The position numbers and the translations under genes were made by a program. Under the pieces are notes generated by a model, which did no database searches, was not told where the DNA came from, and worked only from the letters and a program-made list of their open reading frames with translations. Shown in pieces: positions 10,693 through 23,618 of a DNA stretch of 64,000 nucleotides. Source of the DNA: Candidatus Altimarinota bacterium (GTDB lineage: Bacteria; Patescibacteriota; Gracilibacteria; BD1-5; UBA2023); assembly GCA_023230505.1 (NCBI GenBank), contig JALNXF010000001.1, positions 124,001-188,000 of the forward strand. Direction: 5' to 3'. Every line of letters starts with the position of its first letter. Position 1 is the first letter of the stretch.

Positions 10693-12009
10693 TTAATAAA
10701 ATCTTTTATAATCGTAGCTTTTTAGCTCAGTATCTATTTTTCTAATTAAATCTAATATTACTCAAACTACTATTATTAATCAAGCTCAGCTAATCAAAAA
10801 ATCAATATTTCAAGAACCAGATATATCAATTAGTTGTAATTCATTGTTAATTTTTGTGATTAAATATGGGAAAATAGCAATTAATGCTAGAAATGATCAA
10901 CCATATAAATTAAGATGATTTGATGTTTTTTCAAGATATTCTTCAGTTTCTTTTCCTGGTCTAACTCCTGGAATATATCATCCTCTTTTTTGGATACTTT
11001 CAGCCACTTCTGACGGATTAAATACTATAGAAATATAGAAGAAAGAAAAACCAAGTACAAGTAGGAAATAAACAGCTATATACATCCATCCTGGATTATT
11101 CATAGAGAAATTATTTACAAGAAATTCTCATATAGTTCTTGAAGTTCCAGATGCTCTTTTAGATAGGATTTGTCCGATTAAAGATGGAAAAGTAACGATA
11201 GAAACAGCGAAAATTATTGGCACCATTCCGGCTTGATTTACTCTTATTGGGAAATATGATTTTTCTGATCTTCATGTACGAGTATAAATTAGTGGAATTT
11301 TTCTATATCATTCTGTAAATTTAATAATTACATAAATTACTCAAAGAGTTGCAGCTAGTAATATTGCTAGAAGAGTATAATTTCAAACACTTAAATAACC
11401 CATAATATGTGGAGGAACTCCAGCTAAAACTCAAGCAAATATTATTATTGATGACCCATTTCAAATTCCTGATTCACTAATTACTTCTCAAAGCCATACT
11501 AAAAATAAAGTTCAAGCTGTAATTACAAGCATCGCAGGTAAAACTGTTCCGAAAAAGTCTGTAGTTTCAATAAGTTTAATATTAGAACCAAGTAGAGTAT
11601 TTAAAAGTACGATCATTCCATAACTTTGAGCAAATGCTAAAGGTAGCGTAAGCCGTCTTGTATAATTATCAATTTTCTTTTGTCATTGTTCTCATTCTTT
11701 TTTTAGAGTTTCTAATTGTGGAATAACAACTGCTAGAAGTTGAATTATAATCACAGCATTAATATATGGAGAAAGACCCATTAATATTATAGAAAATCTT
11801 TTTAATCATCCTCACATTAAAGAAGAAAAAAACGAAAGTCATTGATTTGCTTCAAGAAATTTTTGCATATTTTCAAGTGCAGCTAGGTTTACTCCTGGAA
11901 CTGGAATTATTGATAAAAACTCAAATAATACAACTAAAGAAAGGGTTACAATGATTTTTTTCTTTAAATCATCAGATTTCCAAATTCTAGAAAAATATTT
12001 TAAGACCAT
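10693..12009 (-). CDS. secY: Protein translocase subunit SecY
   Basis: 438 residues, the normal SecY length, with about ten membrane segments forming the Sec channel. Recognisable stretches are the N-terminal IIVTLSLVVLFEFLSIIPVPGVN, the LMGLSPYINAVIIIQLLAVVIPQLE segment with PYI, the ISESGIGNGSSIIIFAGVLAG loop, and the C-terminal KRGGYIPGVRPGKETEEYLE cytoplasmic loop that contacts the ribosome or SecA. Most loop glycines are TGA. It is not in a ribosomal-protein operon here; its neighbours are ftsE upstream and an exonuclease downstream. Confidence 0.95.
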
Positions 12010-12094
12010 ATATTTTTAATTAATACTAATAAAATTAATGCTTGTAGTATATGAAAAAACTAAAAAAGTAAAGTTTAAATTAAAATTTTTTAAT

Positions 12095-12772
12095 TTATAA
12101 ATTATAATTTCAATTTTTTATATCAGAAAAAACTAGTCATTCTTTAAAAGTTATGACTCTTTTTTTCAGTTTGTTAACTATTTTATCATCGTGAGTTGCA
12201 ATAATTATAGTTTTTCATCATCTATTTAGTTCTTGTAAAATGGCCATTATTTCATCTGCATTATGTGGGTCAAGATTTCCAGTTGGCTCATCTCAAATAA
12301 TAATATCTGGATTATGAATTAGAGCTCTAGCAACGGCAATTCTCTGAGCTTCTCATCCTGAGAGAGTATCTATAAAATTATCTTTTTTATTTAAAAGTCA
12401 TACTTGACTCAGAACTTCTGGTACTCTTTGGGCAATTTGTTTGTCGCTATAGCCACATACCTCCATCGCAAATGCTACATTTTCTTTGACAGTTTTACTT
12501 TTTAAAAGCTTATAATCTTGAAAAATTATACCAATACTTCTTCTATATTTAGTCAGTTCTTTTGAAGAAAAATCATAAATATTAAATCAATCACTAGTCA
12601 TAATTTTACCTGATTTTGGTTTTAAATCTCAAATAAGTGATTTAATAAAACTTGTTTTACCACTTCCGGAATTACCAATTAGAAATACAAATTCACGCTC
12701 TTTAATTTCAATATTAATATTTTTTAAAATATTTTTATTATCGTAAGCAATTGTTAAATTCTCTATTTTCAT
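12095..12772 (-). CDS. ftsE: FtsE cell-division ABC ATPase
   Basis: 225 residues. Walker A is LIGNSGSGKTSFIKSLI, the Q-loop is IFQDYKLLKSKTV, the ABC signature is LSGGEAQRIAVARAL, and Walker B with the D-loop is IIIGDEPTGNLDPHNADEI, ending with the switch His in IIATHDDKIV. The size and the order of motifs match FtsE, which pairs with the membrane protein FtsX to activate peptidoglycan hydrolases. No ftsX is adjacent: secY follows after 85 bp. A longer start at 12811 is possible, but MKIENLTIAYDNK is the family-typical N-terminus. Confidence 0.85.
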
Positions 12773-12895
12773 AAAATTTGCAATGTAAAGTAATGTTTCT
12801 ATAATATACAAAAAATAATATTTGCAATTTTTTATAAAATATTTGTTTTTTTGAAATTTTTTGTATAGTAGATTTACTACTTTTTAATTTAAATT

Positions 12896-13993
12896 ATGTC
12901 TTTATCGCCCCTACAATTTATAATTATAATTTCAGGATTAATTTTTTTTCTTTTTGCGCTGGATTTTTTCCAGAGGAAAAAGTTTAATGCTCTACATTTT
13001 TTAGTTTTTTTTGGAGGAATTTTTATTGTTTTGTATTTTACTTTAAATATTGGAGCCCTAGATAAATTCTGAGCATTTTTCTGACTTAATAGATGAGCGG
13101 ATTTGCTTGTATATATCTCGATTATTTTACTTGCTTATTTTTATTTTGAACTACTAAATAGAATTACAAGAAATAAAATTTATCTTACTTCTTTTGTATC
13201 TAACCAGGCTGTAGAAAGAGCAATTTCACATTGCGGGATTGATTTTAATGAAATAAAAAATAAGGATAATAAAGATGAATTTGTATTTTTGATAAGAGCT
13301 TTTAATGAAGAATCTGCAATAATAAAAGTATTAGAATGAATTTTAAAAAAATGATTTAGGAAAATAATTATTGTAAATGATGGTTCAGCTGACAATACCT
13401 GAAGAGTTGCAAAGGATTTTATATCAAAAAATAAAGACAAGCATATTTTACTACTTACTCATTTAATCAATAGATGATGATGAGCGGCAAATAAAACTTG
13501 ATTTGAATTTTTAAAAAAATATTGAGATGACCTAAAGGTAAAATGGGTAGTTACATATGATGCTGATGGGCAAATGGATGTGGATGATATGGATTTATTT
13601 TTAAGAATTATTAAGGAAAATAAAAACTTAGATGTTTTACTTTGAAGTAGGTTTATTACTTGATGAACAGCCCAAAATATTCCAGCTTTAAGAAAAATTA
13701 TTCTTTCAGGTTCTAAAATTATAACATATTTTCTAAATTGAATGTGGGTTTCTGATCCTCATAATTGATACAGAGTAATAAGTCTAGATTTCATTAAAAA
13801 AATCAATATTACATCTGATAATATGGCATATGCTTCAGAATTTATTGAGGAAATTAGTAGACTAAAGGCTAAATATATTGAAGTTCCTGTAAATATAAAA
13901 TACAGTGAGTATTCGCTAGGAAAATGACAAAAAAATAGTAATGCTTTTAAAATACTCTTTGAATTGTTGTATAAGAAATTTTTTTATAAATAA
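12896..13993 (+). CDS. DUF2304 membrane domain fused to GT2 glycosyltransferase
   Basis: 365 residues in two parts. Residues 1-95 have three hydrophobic segments and the stretch RGADLLVYISIILLAYFYFELL, which is the DUF2304 pattern usually found as a separate small protein beside GT2 enzymes. Residues 125-365 are a GT2 of the dolichyl-phosphate mannose synthase type: LIRAFNEESAIIKVLEGIL, IIIVNDGSADNT, VVTYDADGQMDVDDM (the DAD/DxD metal site) and LGSRFITGG. It probably moves a sugar from a nucleotide donor to polyprenyl phosphate. It opens the surface-glycan island, 14 bp ahead of the next transferase. Confidence 0.85.
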
Positions 13994-14007
13994 GATTAAA
14001 CAAAAAA

Positions 14008-15132
14008 ATGAAAATTTTATTTATCCTAGATTTATATAAGCCTCATATTGGTTGAGTTGAGGTTCTTTTTGATAATGTCATAAATTGATTAATAGAATCC
14101 GGAAACCAGGTTATTGTTTTGACTTCAAGATTTGATAGTAGCCTACCTGAATATGAGAAAATATCTGAAAATCTCGAAATATATAGAGTTTGAAGTAGTA
14201 GATATGATTTTATGTTTTTTTCTATTTTTAAATGAATTAGGCTCGCAAAAGATTGTGATTTAATTCATACTACAACTTATAATGCTGCAATTCCAGCTTG
14301 GTTTATTGGGAAAATTTCTTGAAAAAAAGTTGTTTTAACTGTTCATGAGATTTTTTGAAAACTCTGGTATCACTTTATGTGAGCGAAATGATTTTTCTTT
14401 AAGTTATTTGAGAGTTTTATTTTTTGCTTTAATTTTGATAAATATATTTGTGTATCAAATTACACAAAAAATAATTTAAGAATTTACTCAGGAATTGAAG
14501 ATAAGAAATTAATAACAATTTATAATTGAATTGATTATAAGGTCTGGGATAAAAATTCTGTAAAACAGGAAGAAATAGATGAAATAAGAAAAAAGTATAG
14601 TTTAGAAAATAATTATGTATGACTATTTTTTGGAAGACCCTGAATTTCAAAATGACTTAGATATTATATAAAAGCTATTCCTGAAATTGTTAAAAATATT
14701 CCTAATTTTAAGGCTTTCTTAATAGTTGCACAAAGTAAAAATAATCCAGCTACGCATGAGCTTGAATTGATAAAAAAATTAAATATTGAAAAAAATATAG
14801 TTTTAATAAATGCTGTTGAATATAGTGAAATAAAAAAATATATTCTCTCTTGTGATTTTGTAATAATTCCATCTCTTGCTGAATGATTTGGATTTGCTGC
14901 TGCTGAGACTTGTGCATTATGACAGAATTTAATTGTTACAAATATTGCCTCACTTCCAGAGGTTGTAGGTGGTAAAGTTAATTTTATAGAACCATCAAAT
15001 TCTCAGGATATTATTGAAGCCGTTTTGAAATTTAAGTCTTGAACTTTTGAGAGTATCTCTGAGAAAAGATTTGAATGGAGTGAGAATATAAAGAAGACTT
15101 TAGAAGTTTATAGAGAGGTTTTATGAAAATAG
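14008..15132 (+). CDS. GT4-family glycosyltransferase
   Basis: 374 residues with a GT-B fold. The N-terminal FILDLYKPHIGGVEVLFDNVINGL is the usual GT4 opening, VLTVHEIFGKLW follows, and the donor-binding C-terminal domain has LFFGRPGISKGLRYYIKAI and the EGFGFAAAETCALGQNLIVTNI block, with the E-x7-E motif. It probably adds a hexose to a lipid-linked or surface glycan. Its last codons overlap the start of the next GT4 gene by 10 bp, so the pair is very likely co-translated. Confidence 0.85.
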
Positions 15133-16268
15133 CAATGATTATAGATGCTTGGGAACCAATAGTTTGAGGTGGACAAGTACATATTAAAAATATCTGTGAA
15201 AAATTAATTTTAAATCATAATTGCGAAATTGATTTATTTGTAAGATCTTTGAAATGAGATGATTGAAAAATATACAGCCAAGACGAAGTCTTATTAGACT
15301 GAAAATTAAGAATAATAAGATGTGGAAGACCTAAAGAATTTTTTAATTTCCTAGAGAGAATTTTATCTATTTTTAGTATTTTTTGGAGAGTTATAAAAGA
15401 AAATAAAGTGCAAAAATATGATTTAATACATGCTCATGTTTATTTATGAGCATTATCTTGAAAATTGGCCTCAATATTTCTAAAAATTCCTATAATTCTA
15501 ACTTGTCATGGAACACAAGTTTTGGATAAATGAATAAAAAATTTAGAATATTTTGTCGAAAAATATATATTAACTTGAATAAAATATAATACAGAAATTA
15601 CTGTTTGAAGTAGTTTATTTAATTACAAAAATATAAATAAAAATGTTGTTTTAATATGAAATTGAGTAAATATTGAAGAATTTCAAAATATAAAAGCAGA
15701 GAAAAATAAAGATATTTACAAAATTCTTTTTGTGGGAAGATTGGATGAATTCAAATGAGTTGATATTTTGATTGAAGCAATAAATAAAATAGATAAAAAT
15801 ATTTTAGATAAGAAAAATGTAGAAGTTCATTTGATTTGATATTGATATGAGGAGAATAAATATAAGAAATTAGTTAAAAAACATAATCTTGAAAAATATA
15901 TAAAATTTAGATGAAAAATATTTTGAGAAAATATTGTAAAAGAATACAAAAGTAGTGATTTATTTATATTACCAAGCAGAAGTGAGTGATTTTGAATAGT
16001 AATTTTGGAGGCAATGGTTTGCAAAATACCTGTAATTTCTACAAAATCAGGTTGACCGGAAGATATAATAGAGAATTGAGTAAATTGATTTTTAGTTGAA
16101 AAAGAAAATATATTTGATTTATCTGAAAAATTAATAGAATTCATTGAATGAAAAATTCCTAATTTAGACCAGATAATTGTGAATTGATATAATACTGTTG
16201 TGGAAAAATATAGCTGGGGTAGAATAAGTAATTTAATTTTTAATGAATACAAGAAATTATGAAAGTAA
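15123..16268 (+). CDS. GT4-family glycosyltransferase
   Basis: 381 residues. GT-B features: MKIAMIIDAWEPIVGGGQVH at the start, IILTCHGTQVLDKG in the middle, KILFVGRLDEFKGVDILIEAI opening the donor domain, and the signature SEGFGIVILEAMVCKIPVIST with E-x7-E. It resembles sugar transferases of polysaccharide and lipid-glycan pathways; the acceptor is unknown. It overlaps both neighbours (10 bp each side), so genes 14008-16789 behave as one translational unit. Confidence 0.86.
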
Positions 16269-16789
16269 ACTTATGATGTGGCAGAAAATTATTTAAAGAT
16301 TATGTAAATGTCGATTGTGTACAATGAGAATGAGTTGATAAAGTTGTAGACTTAGATAATTATCCATGGGATTTTGAAGATAATTCTATTGATGAAATAT
16401 ACGCTGATAATATTATAGAACATCTTGATTATGCTAAATCTACAAAAGAAATATATAGAATATTAAAAGTATGATGAACTATTTTAATAAAAGTTCCTTA
16501 TTTTTCTAATCCTTGAGCTTTTTTTGCTGACCATAAATGTTTTTTTAATTTTGATAGTTATAATAAATACTGTTCAAATATGAATCCTTGAGCTGATTTA
16601 TCTGAACCATATTTCGAATTAGTCGAAAGAAAAATAATTTTTATTGATGATATTTATAAATGATTAATTTATAAGATTATTTACTTTATACCAAAATTAA
16701 TTTATAAATTTTTTCCCAGAGCATATATATGGTTTTTAAGCTATACTTTTCCAGCTAGTGAACTACATTTTAAACTTAAAAAAATTTAA
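16259..16789 (+). CDS. SAM-dependent methyltransferase (type 11-like)
   Basis: 176 residues. The SAM loop is MKVNLGCGRKLFKDYVNVDC, the acidic strand is KVVDLDNYPWDFEDNSIDEIYADNIIEHL, and IYRILKVGGTILIKVPYF follows, all typical of class I methyltransferases of the Methyltransf_11 type found in polysaccharide clusters. A paralogue with the same order of motifs lies at 20538-21062. It may methylate a glycan end or sugar precursor. It overlaps the preceding GT4 gene. Confidence 0.8.
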
Positions 16790-16810
16790 TTATTTAATAA
16801 AATTAATATT

Positions 16811-17506
16811 ATGAACTATAATGATTATTATAAAAATCATTGATGATATAAGTATTGAGATTATAATGAATTTACTAATATTCATAAATATTTAAAATCA
16901 AATTTTTGATTAATTCTCTGAAATTTAAAAGATAAAAATATTCTAGATATTTGATGTTGACTCTGAACATTTACATCATTTTGTTATATGAATGGAGTAC
17001 AGAATTACACATGAATTGATTTAGATAATTATTCAATTAATTTTTCAAAAGAAAAATATCCAAATTATAATTTTATTCATTGAGATATTTTAAATAACAA
17101 AGATATTTTAAATAAATATGATATAATTTTTTTAAGTCATGTTTTTGAACATATAGACTTAAAGGACGCAGAAATATTATCAGAATTAATATTTAGATTG
17201 TTAAATAAATGATGATATTGGCTTAATATAATGCCAAATGCCTGATTTATATTTTCAAATTACTTTAGATATTGAGATATTACCCATAAAATTTTATATA
17301 CAGACAACTCTTTTAATCAAATATTACTAAAATCATGATTTAATATTGAAAATATTTTACATAGAAATGATATTTTATGACAAGGTTTTATTAAGAGAAT
17401 TGCTTTAAATTATATATGGAAATTTTTTTATAAAATATTTATATTATTAATATATCCTGATATTAGAATATACACTCCAACAATAATTTCAATTATTAAA
17501 AAGTAA
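16811..17506 (+). CDS. SAM-dependent methyltransferase
   Basis: 231 residues. The glycine-rich SAM motif reads ILDIGCGLGTFTSFCY with most of its glycines from TGA. GIDLDNYSINFSKEKYPNYNFIHGDI and the IIFLSHVFEHIDLKDAEILSEL helix follow, as in class I methyltransferases acting on surface-sugar substrates. The C-terminal 60 residues are hydrophobic (ALNYIWKFFYKIFILLIYPD) and may lie on the membrane. It is 21 bp from its upstream neighbour and 2 bp from the next start. Confidence 0.78.
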
Positions 17507-17508
17507 CT

Positions 17509-17796
17509 ATGTTTGATATTAGTAATAAATTATCCATTTTTGAAATAATTATATTAAAAATATACTTATTTTTTAATATGTTACTAAAAATATTTATAGA
17601 TTTGGTTTGTAGATTATTGATTTTTCCATCATTTTTTTTAAAACACAAAAATATTAATTATGAATATGTGTTGAATATGAGATATTCTTGCACTTACTCC
17701 ACTTATTGAATCGTTAAAACAAACAAAATGTTATGATATTTATGTATTATCAGCCTGACCTGCAAAGAAGATTTTTGAAAATGATACTTCTATTAA
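17509..17796 (+). pseudogene. N-terminal piece of GT9 heptosyltransferase in a different frame
   Basis: The ATG at 17509 opens a frame with a hydrophobic stretch (IIILKIYLFFNMLLKIFIDL) that ends in FPSFFLK. Removing one base from the A4 run at 17640-17643 joins it directly to the GT9 frame as FPSFFLNTKILIMNMCGIGD, which is exactly where the family core begins. The remainder of this frame to 17796 does not look like the protein. It is read as the displaced 5' end of one gene, through mutation, assembly error or +1 shifting. Confidence 0.55.
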
Positions 17797-18640
17797 TGTG
17801 ATTGAATTTAAATATTGATTTAAATATTTGTTTTTTAATTTAAAAATAATAAATTCTTATAATTTTGATTTAATTTTTAACTCTTTTAGAGAAGAATATA
17901 ATTGATTAATTACTTGTTTATCAAATGTAAAATATAAATGCTGATATCTTTATTCGAATAAAATAACTTCTAACAATTTACTAATTAATAAAAAAAATTT
18001 ATATCCATGTAAGTTTTTTTCTTCTTATGATGTAAGAAAGTGTGCTTTAAACTTAACAGAAATATTAGAAATTGAAAATGCAAAAAGTAATTGAGATTAT
18101 AAGATTTTTTTAAATAAAAACAATAAAGTTAATATTAATCAAATTATTACAAATAAATTATATAAAAATATTATTGTAATTTTCATTGATAATCAATGGT
18201 ATTCAAGATCATGGGATATTTTAAAATGGATTGAGTTAACAAAAAATCTTTTAAAAGATAATGTTGTTATTGTAATTTGACAAAATAAGAATAAAGATAT
18301 ATATAAATCTTTTTTCATATGAGTTTGATATAATAAAAATTTAATTAATTGTATAGATAGATTTTCTATTTTAGAAACCTCTTCATTAATATCTCAGGCT
18401 GACATATTAATTACAACTGATAGTTGACCTTTACATATATGATTTACTACAAAAGTAAAAAATATAATCTGTCTTTTTTGACCGACAAATCCAAAATGTG
18501 TATTTATTAAAAAAAGTTGATACAAATCATTATATCAAAATTCTTTTACACCAAAGGTGAGTCATTATTTTCTTCCAATATCTAATAATACAATCAATAT
18601 TATGCCCTATGAGGTTTTAGAAATAATAAAGAATATGTAA
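17660..18640 (+). CDS. GT9 heptosyltransferase-like protein, 5' end frameshifted
   Basis: 326 residues from the first in-frame ATG. The start of the family core is MCGIGDILALTPLIESLKQ, and the donor-site motif is TTDSGPLHIGFTTKVKNIIC with LFGPTNPKC after it. These define the ADP-heptose:LPS heptosyltransferase (GT9) family. The substrate may differ in a CPR cell, which is not expected to make standard LPS. A stop at 17639 in this frame means the true N-terminus probably comes from the overlapping frame starting at 17509. It ends 7 bp before a convergent methyltransferase gene. Confidence 0.75.
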
Positions 18641-18647
18641 ATAATTA

Positions 18648-19418
18648 TTATTCCTTATTTTTTGTGATAGTACATAGTAGTAAGGGTGTAAATACACGAT
18701 TAGTACTTCTTTCTTGTACTCAATAACTCCAATTTCAAAAAATTCTTAGAAAGAAGTAAGATAAGATAAATGATATAGATTCGACTAATAATGCAATTAT
18801 ATCTTTTATTATACTAAATAAATTTTTATTAAAATATATTTTTTTAAATAGATTAAAAGTTTCTACAGATATATTTCAATCTGAATTCCAATAAAATGCT
18901 TCTCAAATACTTTTATCTGTAAATCATGTATAATGAGAATAATCACAGTTATACATATATACACCATTAGGAATATTTCATAGATTAGGAACTTCTATTA
19001 ATATAGTTCATCATTTTTTTAATGATTTAATTAGAACTGGTATTAATTTATTAATATATTTTTTTTCCAAATGTTCAAATACATGCTTCATGATTATTAC
19101 ATCAAATTTATTTTCAATGTTTTCAATATATTCAATAGAATCTGATAATATATTATTAAATAATTTTGTTTCTTCTTGATTATTTAATAAATTAATAACA
19201 GATGAAGATAAATCAAGTAATGTTAAATTTTGATTTTTTATTCAAAATTTATTTTTAATAAAAACACAAAAAGTTCAATTTCAAGGTCAAATTTCTAAAA
19301 TTTCACTATTACTTGTCATATTTTTTGGCAAATATTTGATATATTGCTCAAAATTACTTATTTGATTATCATTTAATATAGGCTGAATATTAGTTAATCA
19401 ATATTTGTTAATGTTCAT
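18648..19418 (-). CDS. SAM-dependent methyltransferase
   Basis: 256 residues. The SAM motif is SEILEIGPGNGTFCVFIKNK, followed by LTLLDLSSSVINLL, then VIIMKHVFEHLEKKYINKL and LKKGGTILIEVPNLGN, a standard class I methyltransferase order. The C-terminal third (IIKDIIALLVESISFILSYF) is amphipathic or hydrophobic. It reads in the opposite direction from the GT9 gene and forms a minus-strand group with the GT2 and methyltransferase genes at 19456-21062, 37 bp downstream of the GT2. The modified sugar is unknown. Confidence 0.78.
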
Positions 19419-19455
19419 ATTTTTTAGTTATTTAAATATAAATATATATAAAAAT

Positions 19456-20535
19456 TTATTGTAGTCAAGTTATTTTACAATAAATATAGGAAATTTTATT
19501 TGTAAGAATAGTGATTTTTTTAAGATATGGATTATAGATTAATTCTTCATCAATTATCTTACTTGAAAAATATTTAATAAAGTCCTCATTATTTATTATT
19601 TTATTTTTTTTAATAAATTTTCTTAATAATAATATTTCCTTTTTATTTTTAAGAATCCATATAATTGATTTCAATTTTATTTTAATTCTTATTAATGAAA
19701 AATTAAAAATAAGATGTCATACTTGTGTAATAATAAATAGAGGAAACAATTTTAACCTTATTATAGAATCATAAAAAACTAAATAATTAATAATTTGATT
19801 TTTATTTCAATGAAATATAGATAAATTAGTTAATTTCTTTTGTGATTTTTTTGCTCATCATCAGAAATGATGTATAATTGATCTAGTATCAAAAATAATT
19901 TTTTTTCATTTTAGTAATATAAAAAATGATAACCAAATATCTTCTCAATAAGCAAAATAAAATTCAGGAAATGGAAATTTAATTAAATTTTTTCTATATA
20001 AAAATGAACATCAAGATATTGAAACCGCATTATATATTCAACTATTAATTTCTTCTATAGGTGCCTTTATTATTGCTACTTCTCAAAAAAATGTAGAAGT
20101 AAGTTTACTTTTTTTATTTACTAAAATATCTTCAAAAAATTCTTCATTTCATTTATCTAATACTAAACTTCATGTAGCTCAAATTTTTTCATCACTTTCA
20201 ATTCATTCTATTAAATATTTTAAGGCATCTTTATCTGCAATAATGTCATTATTTAAAAGCCATATATAATCAATTGCATTGCTATTTTTTACTCATATAT
20301 TATTTCCGCCTGTAAAACCAGTATTTTCTTTATTTTTAATAATTATTATTTTTCAGGAAATTATTTCATTTTTGAATAAATATTCTACTTCTTCTAATGA
20401 TCAGTCACTAGATCAATTATCAACGAAAATAATCTCAAAGTCTTGATAAGATTGAGATAATACTGAATTTAAACAATCCTGATTAAATTGTTTTCAATTG
20501 TAATTTAGAATGATTATAGATACTCTTGGTTGCAT
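19456..20535 (-). CDS. GT2-family glycosyltransferase (rhamnosyltransferase-like)
   Basis: 359 residues. The GT2 opening is VSIIILNYNGKQFNQDCLNS, then IIFVDNGSSDGSLEEVEYL, ENTGFTGGNNIGVKN, and the metal site LLNNDIIADKDALKYLI in place of a strict DxD. FYFAYGEDIWLSFFILLKGKK supplies the acceptor-side ED. This is the WcaA/RfbN-like rhamnosyl- or glucosyl-transferase type. The C-terminal 90 residues form a basic hydrophobic tail likely to touch the membrane. It starts 2 bp after the upstream methyltransferase. Confidence 0.85.
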
Positions 20536-20537
20536 TT

Positions 20538-21062
20538 TTATTTTTTTACTTCTAATAAATAATGTATTTCAACAGCAGGAATTAAGTAACAAAAAAATCT
20601 TTCATATATTTGTGGAAATAGATTTATTAAAAAATCAGGAATTATATTTATAGGATTGGACTTTAGAAAATATGAATTAGATAAAAAATGTATTTTGTAT
20701 TTTTTAGTTATAATTTTAGCATTATTGTAATAATGTTCTGGTGTAAAATACTTAAAAGTATTTGTATTAAAACTTCTTTTATGTGTATAATCTCAATATG
20801 CATTTGGACTTGCAAAAAAGGGAACCTTAATTTTTATTTGACATCAATTCTTTCCTATTCTTGTAAATTCTTCCATTACTTTTCATAAATCTGACATATG
20901 TTCTAATATATGACTACAGTAAATTTCATCAAAAGTGCTATCCTCAAAGGGATATGGAAATATTTCAAAATCATATACTTTTTCAACTCATGGTAAATTT
21001 ATCGAATCTACATTTAAATATCAATCCTTGATATCCATTCAACATCACATATTTAATTTCAT
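20538..21062 (-). CDS. SAM-dependent methyltransferase, paralogue of the 16259 gene
   Basis: 174 residues. MKLNMGCGMDIKDGYLNVDS, YDFEIFPYPFEDSTFDEIYC and SHILEHMSDLGKVMEEF follow the same motif order and length as the product of 16259-16789, with a matching middle block (KVPFFASPNAYGDYTHKRSF against KVPYFSNPGAFFADHKCFFN). The two are likely duplicates inside the glycan island, on opposite strands. It starts 31 bp downstream of metG, so it could be read as the tail of that unit. Confidence 0.8.
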
Positions 21063-21093
21063 ATTTTTTATTATTAAAAATTATCTTAAGCCT

Positions 21094-22587
<1,494 letters not shown>

Positions 22588-22717
22588 TTTAAAATATTTA
22601 ATTAACACCTATAAATTATCTATTCATCACAAAAAGTCAAATAATTTAATTTCTACTTGATTTATTTAATGATTTTAATATTATCAATTTGACTTTTAGT
22701 ATTTTTGTAATTCTAAT

Positions 22718-23281
22718 ATGAATAAATCTTCTTCAAATATAGTTCAAATTTCTTCAATAAAGAGAAGAAATCCTTCTAAAATAAATAAAATTTGAAAGAC
22801 TAAATGAAGAGTTATAAAATGATATGAAAATGTCTTTTGAAATAATGAAATTATTAGCTTAAAAGAAAGGGAAGATTGGATTAGCTCTTTAATATCTTTA
22901 ATGGAGAAAGAAAATATGTTATGATTAAAATTTTCTAGTTTGCCTGAAAGTTTTATGGAAGTCACAATATATATTACTAACTTTTTATATGATGTAACTT
23001 TTGATTTACCAAAATGAACTAGAATTAAAGATTTACCCCTTAATAAATTAAGTCTTGAAGGAAAAATTCAAAAACTTATTTTAAACGAGCTAAATTTACC
23101 TTTTAATGACAAATGAAACGATAAAGTTCTTACAAAATACATTTTTGAATGGATTGATGAAAAATGAGAGGATTCAGATTTTCCATATTTTATGATGGCA
23201 CACATAGATATTATTATTCACAGTGTATGGACTGTTTTAAACAAAAAATTGATATTTATTGACATCTATAATGTTAACTAA
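22718..23281 (+). CDS. Hypothetical protein
   Basis: 187 residues, not recognised. The N-terminal 40 residues are strongly basic and unstructured in look (SSIKRRNPSKINKIGKTKGR). The rest has mixed helix and strand, with several acidic patches toward the C-terminus and no membrane segment or cysteine motif. It is divergent from metG and is followed after 99 bp by rpmF. The charged N-terminus would suit a nucleic-acid or ribosome contact, but nothing proves it. Confidence 0.65.
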
Positions 23282-23380
23282 ATTCCATAAATAATACAAT
23301 TTTCAAAAAAATTTTGATTTTTTTTATTTTTTATATACAATTCTCACGTTTTATTTTAGATTATTATTAATTATATAATT

Positions 23381-23611
23381 ATGACTTTTTCTCCTACTAA
23401 AAAGATGTCAAAATCTAGATCTTCTAGAAGAACTAGCAACTGGACAAAATTAACAGCGAAAAAATTATTAGACAAAACTTCTTTACAATACGATAAAGAC
23501 GGTAATGCTACAGGATTATCTCATTTTGCATCTCCTGTAACTGGAGAATATAAATGAAGAAAAGTTATTAAAGTTTGAAAAACTAAAAAAGTAACTACTA
23601 TAAAAGCTTAA
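23381..23611 (+). CDS. rpmF: Large ribosomal subunit protein bL32
   Basis: 76 residues. The opening KKMSKSRSSRRTSNWTKLTA corresponds to the conserved PxxRxSxxRRxxRR-like N-terminus of bL32, and HFASPVTGEYKGRKVIKVGK fits the later part, although the usual CxxC zinc pairs are absent, as in the Cys-free L32 form. It leads a small operon with nusB (7 bp) and rnc (overlap), an arrangement of RNA and ribosome genes seen elsewhere. Confidence 0.8.
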
Positions 23612-23618
23612 TAAAATT

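Noticed and set aside
17632..17643. Canonical -1 ribosomal slippery site (T TTA AAA) in the GT9 gene
   Set aside because: The heptamer is in the right phase, but a -1 shift runs into a stop; the observed join needs +1.
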